64,000 nt of DNA, taken from positions 372,001 through 436,000 of the forward strand of contig JADJPY010000012.1 in assembly GCA_016713005.1 (NCBI GenBank), written 5' to 3'. The position numbers and the translations under genes were made by a program. This DNA is from Ramlibacter sp. (GTDB taxonomy: Bacteria; Pseudomonadota; Gammaproteobacteria; Burkholderiales; Burkholderiaceae_C). The stretch's first letter is position 1. Every line of letters begins with the position of its first letter. Below, piece by piece: positions 7,775 to 16,157 of this stretch. The notes below the pieces were generated by a model. That model was given only the letters and a program-made list of their open reading frames with translations. It had not been told where the DNA came from and did no database searches.

Positions 7775-8778
7775 TGATGAATTTTGAACGTGAACCCCGG
7801 CGCGGCCGCTCGCTGGTCGTGCTGGGTGCACTGGCTTGCGCCAGCGCCCTCTCCCTTCTGAGCAACACTGCATTGGCCCAGGCCGTCTGGCCCACCAAGC
7901 CGGTGAAAATCCTGGTGGGTTCGCCGCCAGGTGGACCGTCCGACATCACCGCGCGGCTGTTCGCCGAACATCTGGGCCGGCGTGGTCAGTCGGTTGTGGT
8001 CGAAAACCGCCCGGGCGCCGGCAACAACCTGGCTGCCGGCGTGGCTGCGAAGGCCGAACCCGACGGGCACACCCTGGTGCTGAGCCCGGACACGGTGGTG
8101 ACGATCAATCCCCTGGTCTATGCCAATCCGGGCTTTGACGCCCGCTCGGACCTGGCCCACGTGTCCATCCTGACGAGCTTCTCGCAGATGCTGGTGTGTC
8201 ACCCCTCGGTGGGTGTCAAGTCGGCGGCCGAACTCGTGGCGAAGGCCAAGGCACAGCCGCTGCACTACGCGTCGGGCGGCCCCGGCGTGCCGGGACACCT
8301 GGCGTCCGAGATGTTCCTGCAGACGGCGGGGGTCCGGATGACCCACGTGCCCTATCGCGGGCCCGCACCGGCAACCACCGCTGTTCTCGCCGGCGAAGTT
8401 GCCTGCGGTTTCCTGGCCACGCCCACGGTCATCCCGCATGTGAAGGCCGGCAAGCTCGTGGCACTGGCGGTTTCGTCGGGGGCGCCATCGCCACTGGCAC
8501 CGGAGGTGCCCACGCTGGCAGCGGCCCTCTCACAACCCGGACTGGACGTGAGCTTCCGGCTGGTGTTGCAGGTGGCCCGGTCAACCCCCGCGCCGGTTCT
8601 GGCCGAAATCGAGCGCACGGCGGCCGAGATCATGAAGCAACCCGACGTTCGCACACGCCTGCTGGCCAGCGACCTGGTGGCGCTGGGGACGGGCAGTGCC
8701 CAGACCCAACAGACCCTGGCGGCCGAAATCGCGCGATGGGAGCCACTCGTGCGCCAGCTGGGCCTCAAGGCCGACTGA
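7774..8778 (+). CDS. Bug/TctC-family tripartite tricarboxylate receptor, second copy
   Basis: Second orphan periplasmic receptor of about 334 residues, only moderately similar to the first. The signal peptide spans about residues 15-36 (LVVLGALACASALSLLSNTALAQA). The mature region has ILVGSPPGGPSDITARL, VVENRPGAGNNLAAG and YASGGPGVPGHLASEM, the conserved Bug pocket motifs. The start was placed at ATG 7774 because GGAGG ends 8 bp upstream; that site belongs to the inserted repeat. Only 3 bp separate its stop from the sulfatase start, so the two are probably co-transcribed and may act on the same compound. Confidence 0.91.
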   Translation: MMNFEREPRRGRSLVVLGALACASALSLLSNTALAQAVWPTKPVKILVGSPPGGPSDITARLFAEHLGRRGQSVVVENRPGAGNNLAAGVAAKAEPDGHTLVLSPDTVVTINPLVYANPGFDARSDLAHVSILTSFSQMLVCHPSVGVKSAAELVAKAKAQPLHYASGGPGVPGHLASEMFLQTAGVRMTHVPYRGPAPATTAVLAGEVACGFLATPTVIPHVKAGKLVALAVSSGAPSPLAPEVPTLAAALSQPGLDVSFRLVLQVARSTPAPVLAEIERTAAEIMKQPDVRTRLLASDLVALGTGSAQTQQTLAAEIARWEPLVRQLGLKAD

Positions 8779-8781
8779 GCG

Positions 8782-10098
8782 ATGGCGGGCCGGCCCAACA
8801 TTGTTTTCATCGTTGCCGACGACCTGGGCTTTGCCGACCTCGGCTGCTATGGCGGGCGAGAGCCCGTGTCGCCCGTGCTGGACGGTCTGGCCGCCAACGG
8901 GCTGCGGCTGACCAACGGCTACAGCAACTCGCCGGTGTGCTCGCCCACGCGCTTTGCGCTCATGACGGCGCGCTACCAGTACCGCCTGCGCGGCGCGGCC
9001 GAAGAGCCCATCAACAGCAGGAGCCGAAGCAGCACCACGCTGGGCCTGCCGCCCCAGCACCCCACGCTGCCATCGTTGCTGCGGGGCGCGGGCTACCGCA
9101 CCGCGCTCATGGGCAAGTGGCACCTGGGCTATCCGCCGGCTTTTGGACCGCTGCGCTCGGGCTACGAGGAATTCTTCGGCCCCATGTCCGGCGGGGTGGA
9201 CTACTTCACCCACTGTGGCACCAACGGCGCGCACGACCTGTACTTTGGCGAGGAAGAAAAGCGCGAGGACGGTTACCTCACCGACCTGATCTCGCGTCGC
9301 GCCGTGGACTGGGTGGAGCGCATGGCGCATGGCGCTCAGGAGGGGCAGCCCTTCTTCCTGAGCCTGCACTACACCGCGCCGCACTGGCCCTGGGAGACGC
9401 GCGACGACGCCGCGCTGGCGCAGGAGATCAAGGACAACCTCTTCCACCTGCACGGCGGCAACATCCACACCTACCGCCGGATGATCCAGCACATGGACGA
9501 AGGCATCGGCTGGGTGATGGACGCACTGCGCCGACACGGCCTGGAGCGCGACACGCTGGTTGTCTTTACCAGCGACAACGGCGGCGAGCGCTTCAGCGAC
9601 AACTGGCCGCTGGTGGGCGGCAAGATGGACCTGACCGAAGGCGGCATTCGCGTGCCCTGGATCGCGCACTGGCCTGCCGCCATCGCGGCCGGTGGCACCA
9701 GTGCCCAGCTGTGCATGACGATGGACTGGTCGGCCACGATGCTGGACGCCGCCGGCGTGGACCCCGACCCTGCCTATCCGCTGGACGGTGTGTCGCTGAT
9801 GCCGGTGCTGCGCGATGCAGCGCACCGGTTTGCGCGACCGCTGCACTGGCGCATGAACCACCGCGGCCAGCGCGCCCTGCGCGACGGCGACTGGAAATAC
9901 CTGCGTGTGGACGGCCACGACTACCTGTTCAACATCCCCGCCGACGAGCGCGAGCGCGCCAACATGGCCGCGCAAGAGCCCCAGCGCCTCGCAGCAATGC
10001 GCGCCGACTGGGAGGCCTGGCACGCCACCATGCCGCCCATCCCCGAAGACGCCACCGTGAGCGTGGGCTACTCCGCCAAAGACATGCCGCAGCGGTGA
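8782..10098 (+). CDS. Sulfatase-family hydrolase (Cys-type)
   Basis: A 438-residue arylsulfatase-superfamily enzyme that hydrolyses sulfate esters. The N-terminus IVFIVADDLGFADLGCYGG has the metal-binding Asp pair. C53-S-P-T-R57 is the CxPxR motif whose Cys is converted to formylglycine. Further family marks are LMGKWHLGY, VFTSDNGGERFSDN and the GGKMDLTEGGIRVPWI segment. No signal peptide is visible, so it would act in the cytoplasm, unlike most sulfatases. The second residue of the classic motif varies freely, but Thr replaces the usual Ser at the fourth position. It is coupled to the second Bug gene and followed 22 bp later by a SulP permease. Substrate unknown; a phosphonate ester hydrolase is less likely. 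Confidence 0.9.
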   Translation: MAGRPNIVFIVADDLGFADLGCYGGREPVSPVLDGLAANGLRLTNGYSNSPVCSPTRFALMTARYQYRLRGAAEEPINSRSRSSTTLGLPPQHPTLPSLLRGAGYRTALMGKWHLGYPPAFGPLRSGYEEFFGPMSGGVDYFTHCGTNGAHDLYFGEEEKREDGYLTDLISRRAVDWVERMAHGAQEGQPFFLSLHYTAPHWPWETRDDAALAQEIKDNLFHLHGGNIHTYRRMIQHMDEGIGWVMDALRRHGLERDTLVVFTSDNGGERFSDNWPLVGGKMDLTEGGIRVPWIAHWPAAIAAGGTSAQLCMTMDWSATMLDAAGVDPDPAYPLDGVSLMPVLRDAAHRFARPLHWRMNHRGQRALRDGDWKYLRVDGHDYLFNIPADERERANMAAQEPQRLAAMRADWEAWHATMPPIPEDATVSVGYSAKDMPQR

Positions 10099-10120
10099 GT
10101 CCACCCACTAGGATGGAGGC

Positions 10121-11818
10121 ATGAGCGCCCCCCGTGACCTGAGCCGCTGGTTTCCTTTCCTGTCCTGGCCGCGCCCCGACGCGGCCTTGCTGCGCGGGGA
10201 GATCGGCGCGGGGCTGACGGTGGCGCTGGTGATGATTCCGCAGTCGGTGGCCTATGCCGCGCTGGCGGGCATGCCTGTGATCACCGGGTTGTATGCCGCG
10301 CTGCTGCCGGCGCTGGTGGCAGTGCTGCTGGGCAACTCCACCCGCGTCTCGGTCGGCCCGGCCGCGCTGACCTGCCTGCTGGTGGCGGCGTCGCTATCGG
10401 GCCTGGCACAGCCGGGCAGCCCGCACTGGGTGGCGCTGGCGGTGTGGCTCGCCATCCTGTCGGGTCTGATCCAGCTGGCGCTGGGCGCGGGCGGCTTTGG
10501 CTGGGTGCTCAACCTCATCAGCGTGCCGGTGCTCACCGGCTTCACTCAGGCGGCCGCGCTGCTGATCATGGCCTCGCAGTTGCCGGCGTTTCTGGGCCTC
10601 AGGGGCGGACTGTCCAGCCTGCTGACTCAGCCGCAGTTTGACGTGCGTTCACTGGCCTTTGGCGTGGGCAGCCTTGCCCTGCTGGTGCTGGGCAAGCGCC
10701 TGGCGCCTCGCCTGCCGATGGTGGTGCTGGTGATGTGCGGGGCGGCGGTTGTCAGCCGCTTCAGCGGGTATTCGGCCACGGGCGCCATCATCGGCAACCT
10801 GCCTTCGGGCCTGCCATCGTTTTACTGGCCCGAATTGCCGGGCTGGGACACCTTCGGCGCGCTGCTGGTGCCGGCCATGGTGATCGCGCTGGTGAGCTTT
10901 CTGGAGACGGCAGCCAGTGCCAAGATCGAGGCACGCCGCGACGGCCGGCTCTGGAACGACAACCAGGACCTGATCGCCCAGGGCATGGCCAAACTGGCGT
11001 CGGCGTTCTCCGGCAGCTTTGCCACCAGTTCGTCGTTCTCGCGCTCGGCCATCGCGCTGTACGCGGGCGGGCGCACGGGCTGGTCCACCGTGGCCATGGC
11101 GGGCTTTGTGCTGATGGCGTTGCTGTTCCTGACACCGCTGCTGTTCCACGTGCCGCTGGCTGTGCTGGCCGCGGTGGTGCTCACCGCCGTGGCCACCTTG
11201 CTCAAGCCCATGGCCCTGCCACGCCTGTGGCGCATCGACCGCGCAGAGGCCGTCACCGCGGGCATCACCTTTGCCGTGACGCTGCTGACCGCCCCGCGCA
11301 TCTACTGGGGCGTGCTGGCCGGTGTGCTGATGGGCCTGGCGCACTTCCTGTACCACCGGCTGCACCCGCGCATCATCGAAGTGGGCCTGCATCCCGACGG
11401 CAGCCTGCGCGACCGCCACCTTTGGAAGCTGCCGCCGCTGGCCGCGCATCTCTACGCCCTGCGCATGGACGACGAGCTGGATTTCGCCTCGGCCAGCGCC
11501 TTCGAGCGCGCCATCTCCGACCACCTGGCCGCGCATCCGGACACGCGCCATGTCTGCCTGTTCGCGCAGCCCATCAACCGCATCGATGCCACCGGGGTGG
11601 AAGGCTTTGCCCAGCTGCGCGCCGGCCTGGCCGAGCGTGGCATCACGCTGCACATCAGCGGCATCAAGCTGCCGGTGGAACGTGTGCTGCGCCGCGCCGG
11701 CGCGCTGGACGAAGCACCGCTGCTGCGCATGTACCGCACCGATGCGGATGCGCTGCAGGCCCTGCGCGCGCTGCCTGGGGCAGAGGCTGCCGCAGATCTG
11801 GCGGCGGCCGAGGCCTGA
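10121..11818 (+). CDS. SulP-family inorganic anion transporter with STAS domain
   Basis: A 565-residue inner-membrane protein with many hydrophobic helices. The N-terminal signature GEIGAGLTVALVMIPQSVAYAALAG and the central region LVSFLETAASAKIEARRDG are typical of the SulP (SLC26) family, and a STAS domain closes the protein (about 440-550, LFAQPINRIDATGVEGFAQL). It may import or export sulfate; bicarbonate or another anion is possible. Its position directly after a sulfatase favours sulfate handling, for example export of sulfate released inside the cell. It ends 3 bp from the convergent acetyltransferase gene. Confidence 0.91.
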   Translation: MSAPRDLSRWFPFLSWPRPDAALLRGEIGAGLTVALVMIPQSVAYAALAGMPVITGLYAALLPALVAVLLGNSTRVSVGPAALTCLLVAASLSGLAQPGSPHWVALAVWLAILSGLIQLALGAGGFGWVLNLISVPVLTGFTQAAALLIMASQLPAFLGLRGGLSSLLTQPQFDVRSLAFGVGSLALLVLGKRLAPRLPMVVLVMCGAAVVSRFSGYSATGAIIGNLPSGLPSFYWPELPGWDTFGALLVPAMVIALVSFLETAASAKIEARRDGRLWNDNQDLIAQGMAKLASAFSGSFATSSSFSRSAIALYAGGRTGWSTVAMAGFVLMALLFLTPLLFHVPLAVLAAVVLTAVATLLKPMALPRLWRIDRAEAVTAGITFAVTLLTAPRIYWGVLAGVLMGLAHFLYHRLHPRIIEVGLHPDGSLRDRHLWKLPPLAAHLYALRMDDELDFASASAFERAISDHLAAHPDTRHVCLFAQPINRIDATGVEGFAQLRAGLAERGITLHISGIKLPVERVLRRAGALDEAPLLRMYRTDADALQALRALPGAEAAADLAAAEA

Positions 11819-11821
11819 GCC

Positions 11822-12388
11822 TCAGCCCGGGGCAGCACCCGCCGGCCGCTCCAGCGCGTACAGCAGTTTCTCGGGCCCGTCCGCAGGCAGGTGCAGTGTG
11901 CGCTGCAAGTTCATGCCCAGGCCCTCCAGCAGCCGGCGCGAGGGCGCGTTGTGCGGCAGGGTGATGGCCACGATGCGCGGCAGGTCCAGCGCGCCAAAAC
12001 CGTGCTCGAGCACAGCCCGCGCGGCCTCCAGCGCATAGCCCTGGCCGCGGTGCGCCGGCGGCAAGGCAAAGCCGATGTCCGCGTCGTCCAGCCCCGCGCG
12101 GCGCACCAGGCCGCAGATGCCGACGGGCGGGCCCGCAGAGCGGTCGCCCTTGTTTCCCGAGTCGCGCAACGCCACCCGGTACAGGCCGTGGCCGTGCTGC
12201 GCGTACATCGCCAGGGGGCCGTCGCGCAGGTAGGCGCGTGCGTCGTCCAGCGTGCGCACGCCCTTGTCGCCAATGAAAGCCAGCCACTGCGCGTCGTTCA
12301 CCAGCTGCAGGATGAAGGGCGCATCCTCCAGCGTCAGCAGGCTGAGCGTGAGGCGCGGGGTCTGCGCGATGATGGGGCTGGCAGGCAT
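11822..12388 (-). CDS. GNAT-family N-acetyltransferase (RimJ/RimL-like)
   Basis: A 188-residue acetyl-CoA-dependent transferase. It opens with TPRLTLSLLTLEDAPFILQLVND, as in the RimJ/RimL/ribosomal-protein acetyltransferase branch, and contains the acetyl-CoA pyrophosphate loop as PAHRGQGYALEAARAVLEHGF followed by TLPHNAPSRRLLEGLGM. The acceptor (protein N-terminus, antibiotic or small molecule) is not predictable. Convergent with the SulP gene; 51 bp separate it from the DUF429 gene upstream on the same strand. Confidence 0.88.
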   Translation of the reverse strand: MPASPIIAQTPRLTLSLLTLEDAPFILQLVNDAQWLAFIGDKGVRTLDDARAYLRDGPLAMYAQHGHGLYRVALRDSGNKGDRSAGPPVGICGLVRRAGLDDADIGFALPPAHRGQGYALEAARAVLEHGFGALDLPRIVAITLPHNAPSRRLLEGLGMNLQRTLHLPADGPEKLLYALERPAGAAPG

Positions 12389-12439
12389 GACGGCGATTGT
12401 TGCGCGGACTGACCCTGGCGCGAAAGGCCTGTCGCGCCC

Positions 12440-13252
12440 TCAGGCCGTGACGATCCAGCCTTCCAGCGCGTCAAACGACGCTGGCAGGCCGTAACCGGGC
12501 GCGCCCTCGCGCTGTGCCCAGGCGGCCTGCATCAGGCAGAGCACCGCGTCCAGGCTGTCGCCGCTGGCGTCGGCGGCGAGTGCGTCGCGCTGCGCGTGCG
12601 TCAGCTTCAGGTGCAGGGCCAGACGGGTCTGGCCGTGTTCCAGCGCGGTGATCAGGTCCTTGCGGGCGATCAGGCGCTCGGGGGTCTGCTTGGCGCGGTC
12701 GTCGCTTTTGTAGCTGGTGTGGCCCAGCACTTCGCGCGCGAGCAGGCCGGGGTAGGCCTCCAGCGCCACGCGGCTGGCGTCACCCTGGTGCAGGCCGGGC
12801 AGGTGCGCGCCCGCGGCCAGAAGCGGTGGCACGCCCGCGTGCAGCATGTAGGCCACCGGCGGGTTGACCCACTTCATGCTGGGGCTGGAGCCTGCGGGGC
12901 CGTCGGTGGCCCGGTGGGCAAATTTGCCGCCTGCAGGCCGCGCGTTGCAGAACGCGACGAGCTGGTCGCGGATGTCCGCGCGGCTCAGGGCCACGTAGTG
13001 CGTGATGCAGGCATGCCACTGCATGGGCCAGCCCAGCGATTCCACCAGCTCGCGCGGCAGGCCAAAGGGGAAATCAAACCCGCCCACCCAGGCCTGCGGC
13101 TGGGCCAGCCAGGCGGCAAAGGCGGGCAGGGTGTCCAGCCGTTCGAGCCGCTGCAGCACCACGCGTGCGCCAGCCCGGTGGCCCAGGGCCAGGACGATCG
13201 GTTTGCGGCGGGTGGGGCTGCTGGAGAAGTCGCAGCCTATTAAGTCAGGCAC
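12440..13252 (-). CDS. DUF429 domain-containing protein
   Basis: A 270-residue protein of unknown function. The N-terminus IGCDFSSSPTRRKPIVLALG and FDFPFGLPRELVESL resemble the ribonuclease-H-like fold suggested for DUF429, and SGDSLDAVLCLMQAAWA near the C-terminus holds a further conserved Asp. It starts at a GTG that overlaps the end of the BLUF gene by 8 bp, which ties the two together in one transcript with folE upstream. No role can be assigned from sequence; a nuclease-like activity is only a fold-based guess. Confidence 0.8.
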   Translation of the reverse strand: MPDLIGCDFSSSPTRRKPIVLALGHRAGARVVLQRLERLDTLPAFAAWLAQPQAWVGGFDFPFGLPRELVESLGWPMQWHACITHYVALSRADIRDQLVAFCNARPAGGKFAHRATDGPAGSSPSMKWVNPPVAYMLHAGVPPLLAAGAHLPGLHQGDASRVALEAYPGLLAREVLGHTSYKSDDRAKQTPERLIARKDLITALEHGQTRLALHLKLTHAQRDALAADASGDSLDAVLCLMQAAWAQREGAPGYGLPASFDALEGWIVTA

Positions 13253-13667
13253 GCCCGATGATGGATGCGGTGGCCATCAGCTCTTCCAGCAGGGCCAGCG
13301 ACACCTTGCCCGACACGGCGTACGGGTCCAGTTCGGGGCGCTCGGAGTACTTGAGCAGGATCGAGTGGTTGAGCTTGGACAGGTTGACCTGCCCCATCGT
13401 CCAGCCGCCAAAGCGGCGCTCGGAGATTTCTTCGTAGTGCAGCAGCACGACGTCCTTGTGGCGAGCGTCCTTCTGGATATGGCCAAACAGGTCGCTCACG
13501 GCCATGCGACCGCCTTCGATGGCCTGCAGGAAGATGCCTCCGCCGTAGCAGAGAATGCCGGTGATGCCGCAGGTCGGGTTGGACTGGCGCGACTGCATCA
13601 GGATGGCTTCGATCGCTTCGGCGCTGGTGTCCACCGCGCGGCTGGCATAGAGCAGGCGTACAAGCAT
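13245..13667 (-). CDS. BLUF-domain blue-light photoreceptor
   Basis: A 140-residue, single-domain FAD-binding light sensor. The residues forming the photocycle are present: Tyr7 in LLYASR, Asn30, and Gln48 in GGGIFLQAIEG, with spacing close to that in AppA, plus the C-terminal FGGWTMG with the variable Trp and Met. There is no attached EAL, cyclase or other output domain, so it must signal through a partner protein. It sits between folE and a DUF429 gene with a 12-bp gap upstream and an 8-bp overlap downstream; this operon position suggests a link of light sensing to pterin metabolism or to the DUF429 protein. That link is inference. Confidence 0.93.
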   Translation of the reverse strand: MLVRLLYASRAVDTSAEAIEAILMQSRQSNPTCGITGILCYGGGIFLQAIEGGRMAVSDLFGHIQKDARHKDVVLLHYEEISERRFGGWTMGQVNLSKLNHSILLKYSERPELDPYAVSGKVSLALLEELMATASIIGRA

Positions 13668-13679
13668 GGCGTGGGGCTT

Positions 13680-14405
13680 TCAGTTCTTGCCGGGGATCAG
13701 GGCGAGGAATTCGCGGCGCAGGGTGGAGTCCTTGAGGAACACGCCGCGCATGACCGAGTTGATCATCTTGCTGTCCATGTCCTTCACGCCGCGCCAGGCC
13801 ATGCAGTAGTGGCTGGCTTCCATCACGATGGCCAGGCCGTCGGGCTGGGTTTTTTCCATGATCAGGTCGGCCAGCTGGACGACGGCTTCCTCCTGGATCT
13901 GCGGACGGCCCATCACCCACTCGGCCAGGCGGGCGTATTTGGACAGGCCGATGACGTTGGTGTGCTCGTTGGGCAGCACGCCGATCCAGATCTTGCCGAT
14001 GACGGGGCAGAAGTGGTGGCTGCAGGCGCTGCGCACGGTGATCGGGCCGACGATCATCAGCTCGTTGAGGTGCTCGGCGTTGGGGAACTCGGTGATGGCG
14101 GGCGCCTTGACGTAGCGGCCCTTGAAGACCTCCTGCACGTACATCTTGGCCACGCGGCGCGCCGTGTCGCTGGTGTTGTGGTCGCGCTCGGTGTCGATCA
14201 CCAGGCTGTCGAGCACACCCTCCATCTTGCCGGCCACTTCGTCGAGGAGCTTTTCCAGCTCACCGGGCTGGATGAAATCGGCGATGTTGTCGTTGGAGTG
14301 GAAGCGCTTGCGGGCGGCCTGGATGCGCTCGCGGATCTTGACCGACACCGGCGTGCCAGCCGGGTCGTCGGCTGCGTTCATGGAGGGTTCAGCTTTCATC
14401 AACAT
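13680..14405 (-). CDS. folE: GTP cyclohydrolase I
   Basis: Zinc enzyme that opens GTP to 7,8-dihydroneopterin triphosphate, the first step of folate and other pterin synthesis. The 241-residue product carries the zinc ligands C128 and H131 in SACSHHFCPVIGK and C201 in ASHYCMAWRGV, and ends with TLRREFLALI as in other FolE-type enzymes. The first 20 residues are extra and poorly conserved; an internal ATG (residue 3 or 9) could be the start. NudB, which acts on the product, is 2.5 kb upstream on the same strand. A BLUF gene follows after 12 bp. Confidence 0.95.
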   Translation of the reverse strand: MLMKAEPSMNAADDPAGTPVSVKIRERIQAARKRFHSNDNIADFIQPGELEKLLDEVAGKMEGVLDSLVIDTERDHNTSDTARRVAKMYVQEVFKGRYVKAPAITEFPNAEHLNELMIVGPITVRSACSHHFCPVIGKIWIGVLPNEHTNVIGLSKYARLAEWVMGRPQIQEEAVVQLADLIMEKTQPDGLAIVMEASHYCMAWRGVKDMDSKMINSVMRGVFLKDSTLRREFLALIPGKN

Positions 14406-14454
14406 CCAAGGATGCTAACACCGCCCCGCGGGAGCACAAGTCACAAGGGTTTTT

Positions 14455-14503
14455 GGCCCTCAGCCCGCATGGGGGCTTGCTGACCCGCTATGAAATACAT
14501 AGC
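14455..14503 (-). repeat. short palindromic repeat, copy 3 (downstream edge of the folE spacer)
   Basis: On the minus strand: GCTAT-N7-ATAGC, then GGGTCAGCAAGC and a diverged tail ending GCGGGCTGAGGGCC. It is intergenic and one of two copies bracketing the inverted-repeat structure. Confidence 0.75.
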
Positions 14504-14572
14504 GGATTTGGAGCCTGAACTGCCCTTCATCCCAGCTTGGTCTCGGGATCAGGCTGGCCGGTCGCTCTGCTC

Positions 14573-14774
14573 CGCTCATGTCCCCCGGATCGGGCTGCGC
14601 CCAATCCTCCTCCTTTACTTCGCTGCGCAGAGCGCCCGACCCACCTGATCCAGCGGTGTTGTGGGCGCGGAGCCGCTTGAACACCACCATACAGCGGGTT
14701 GGCGGTGATGGGTGCCCGCCGAAGCGAGGTAAAGGAGGAGGGCCGGGCGCAGCCCGGGCCGGGGGACACGAGCG
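14573..14774. mobile_element. MITE-like structure with 46-bp terminal inverted arms
   Basis: The left arm (14579-14624, from TGTCCCCCGG to TTCGCT) and the reverse complement of the right arm (14723-14768) agree at 40 of 46 positions. The similarity continues outward by CGCTCA/CGCTCG, giving about 202 bp in all. About 98 bp of non-palindromic sequence lies between. There is no transposase frame. Such a structure could be a non-autonomous transposable element or a large hairpin acting on mRNA ends. I do not recognise a named family, and target-site duplications are not obvious. Confidence 0.6.
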
Positions 14775-14841
14775 CAGGCGGGTGCCCGTCGCCGTCAATC
14801 CGCGGGCTAGAAACCGGGTGATCCGCGGCAAATCACAAGCC

Positions 14842-14895
14842 GAATCGCCCTCCAGCCCCCGTCCAAACTCGCTGGCCCGCTACAAAAACCATAGC
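14842..14895 (-). repeat. short palindromic repeat, copy 4
   Basis: On the minus strand: GCTAT-N8-TAGC, about 17 bp, then GGACGGGGGCTGGAGGGC and GATTC. It lies 20 bp downstream of the phospholipase gene stop and close to the consensus. Confidence 0.85.
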
Positions 14896-14914
14896 GTTCC
14901 AGCGCGCCAGCCCC

Positions 14915-16138
14915 TCAATACCGCTTCCCCGCAATCAGCAGCAAGAAGCGCATCAGGCCGTAAGCCAGCCAGCCCAGGGCGCGGGTGGTCAGGCTGCGGC
15001 GGGCATAGGCTTCGGGCAGCACGGGCTGGCCCTGGTGTTCGATGGCTTTCAGCAGCCGGGCGTGCAGCTCGCCGGCAAAGGCGCTGTCGCGCACCACCAC
15101 GTTGGCCTCGCGGGCCAGCAGCAGGCTCAGCGGGTCCAGGTTGGACGAGCCCACCGTCGCCCATGGTTTGGGGCCGTGCGCGTCGATCACGGCCACCTTG
15201 GCGTGCAGGAAGCTGGGCGCGTACTCGTGCAGCTCGGCGCCGTGCGCCAGCAGCAGGCCATAGACGGGGCGGCTGGCGTAGTACTGCATGAAGTACTCGT
15301 AGCGGCCCTGCAGCAGCAGCTGCACGCGCACGCCGCGCTGCATGGCCACCACCAGCGCGCGGCGCAGCCGCCGTCCGGGCAGGAAGTACGCGTTGGCAAT
15401 GACAATTTCCTGCTGCGCCTCGCCAATGGCCTTGAGGTACGCCTTCTCGATCTGCCGCCGGTTTCGCAAATTGTCCCGAAATACGACCTCAGCCCGCATG
15501 GAGCCTTGTTTTTCTGCTATCAAATTAGTAGCGTTTGTCGGCTGGATGGTCTGTGGTGATTGCAGCCGGATCGACTCCCACGCGGCGGCAAAGTCGCGCG
15601 CTCGGGCGGCGCGCATGGCCTGGGTGCGCCGCCACAGCTGCTGCATGGCGTCGCGCATGTCGGCCAGCAACGGGCCCTGCACGCGCACCGCGTAGTCCAG
15701 CCGCGGGTGTTGCAGCACGCCGTGGTTGGGGTCGTGCAGGTCGTCCAGCACGTTGATGCCGCCGCAAAAGCCCAGGCCACCGTCCACCACGCACAGCTTG
15801 CGGTGCAGCCGCCGCCAGCGGTTGGGGATGAGCAGGCCCAGCCAGCCCAGCGGTGCATAGCGGTGCCACTGCACGCCCGCGTCGTCGAATCGCGCGACCC
15901 AGTCGGGGGGCAGCTCGGGTGTGCCAATGCCGTCCATCAGCAGCTGCACGCGCACGCCGCGGCGCGCGGCGTGCACCAGCGCGGCGGCCACGTCGGCGCC
16001 ACTGGCGGTCAGGTCAAAGATGTAGGTTTCCACCAGCACTTCGGTGCGGGCGGCGTCGATGGCCCGCACCATGGCGGCAAACAGCTCGTGCGCGCCCTGC
16101 AGCAGCTCGATGCGGTGGCCGTCGCGAAGGGCTGGCAT
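14915..16138 (-). CDS. clsB: Phospholipase-D-family cardiolipin synthase (ClsB-like)
   Basis: A 407-residue phosphatidyltransferase predicted to make cardiolipin at the inner membrane. It has two HKD motifs: HRKLCVVDGG (about H112, K114, D119) and HAKVAVIDAHG (about H312, K314, D319), each followed by the expected GG or GSSN. There are no N-terminal membrane helices, as in ClsB; the C-terminus LAYGLMRFLLLIAGKRY is hydrophobic. Start ATG 16138 follows AGGA and begins MPALRDGHRIELLQGAHELF. Residues about 202-218 (ATNLIAEKQGSMRAEV) come from a repeat inserted between the two catalytic halves. It follows the EEP gene by 19 bp, as ybhO-ybhP in E. coli, which supports the call. Confidence 0.9.
   Translation of the reverse strand: MPALRDGHRIELLQGAHELFAAMVRAIDAARTEVLVETYIFDLTASGADVAAALVHAARRGVRVQLLMDGIGTPELPPDWVARFDDAGVQWHRYAPLGWLGLLIPNRWRRLHRKLCVVDGGLGFCGGINVLDDLHDPNHGVLQHPRLDYAVRVQGPLLADMRDAMQQLWRRTQAMRAARARDFAAAWESIRLQSPQTIQPTNATNLIAEKQGSMRAEVVFRDNLRNRRQIEKAYLKAIGEAQQEIVIANAYFLPGRRLRRALVVAMQRGVRVQLLLQGRYEYFMQYYASRPVYGLLLAHGAELHEYAPSFLHAKVAVIDAHGPKPWATVGSSNLDPLSLLLAREANVVVRDSAFAGELHARLLKAIEHQGQPVLPEAYARRSLTTRALGWLAYGLMRFLLLIAGKRY
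15488..15532 (-). repeat. short palindromic repeat, copy 5 (inside the cardiolipin synthase gene)
   Basis: On the minus strand: GCTAC-N7-ATAGC, then AGAAAAACAAGGCTCCATGCGGGCTGAG split as core and tail. It is read in frame by the gene on the same strand as ATNLIAEKQGSMRAEV, between the two PLD domains. Confidence 0.7.
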
Positions 16139-16157
16139 GCGTCCTGGGTCCGTGGCG

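Larger units (their letters stand above)
14406..14914. other. Gene-free spacer packed with repeats
   Basis: Between folE and the phospholipase gene there is no convincing coding frame. The spacer holds two copies of the short palindromic repeat in the same direction (14455-14503 and 14842-14895) bracketing a structure with 46-bp inverted arms (14573-14774). Short open frames here read through the repeats and have no ribosome site. Confidence 0.75.

Noticed and set aside
14460..14831. Small open frames in the folE-phospholipase spacer
   Set aside because: They run through the inverted repeats and palindromic elements, lack ribosome sites, and have no similarity to known proteins.
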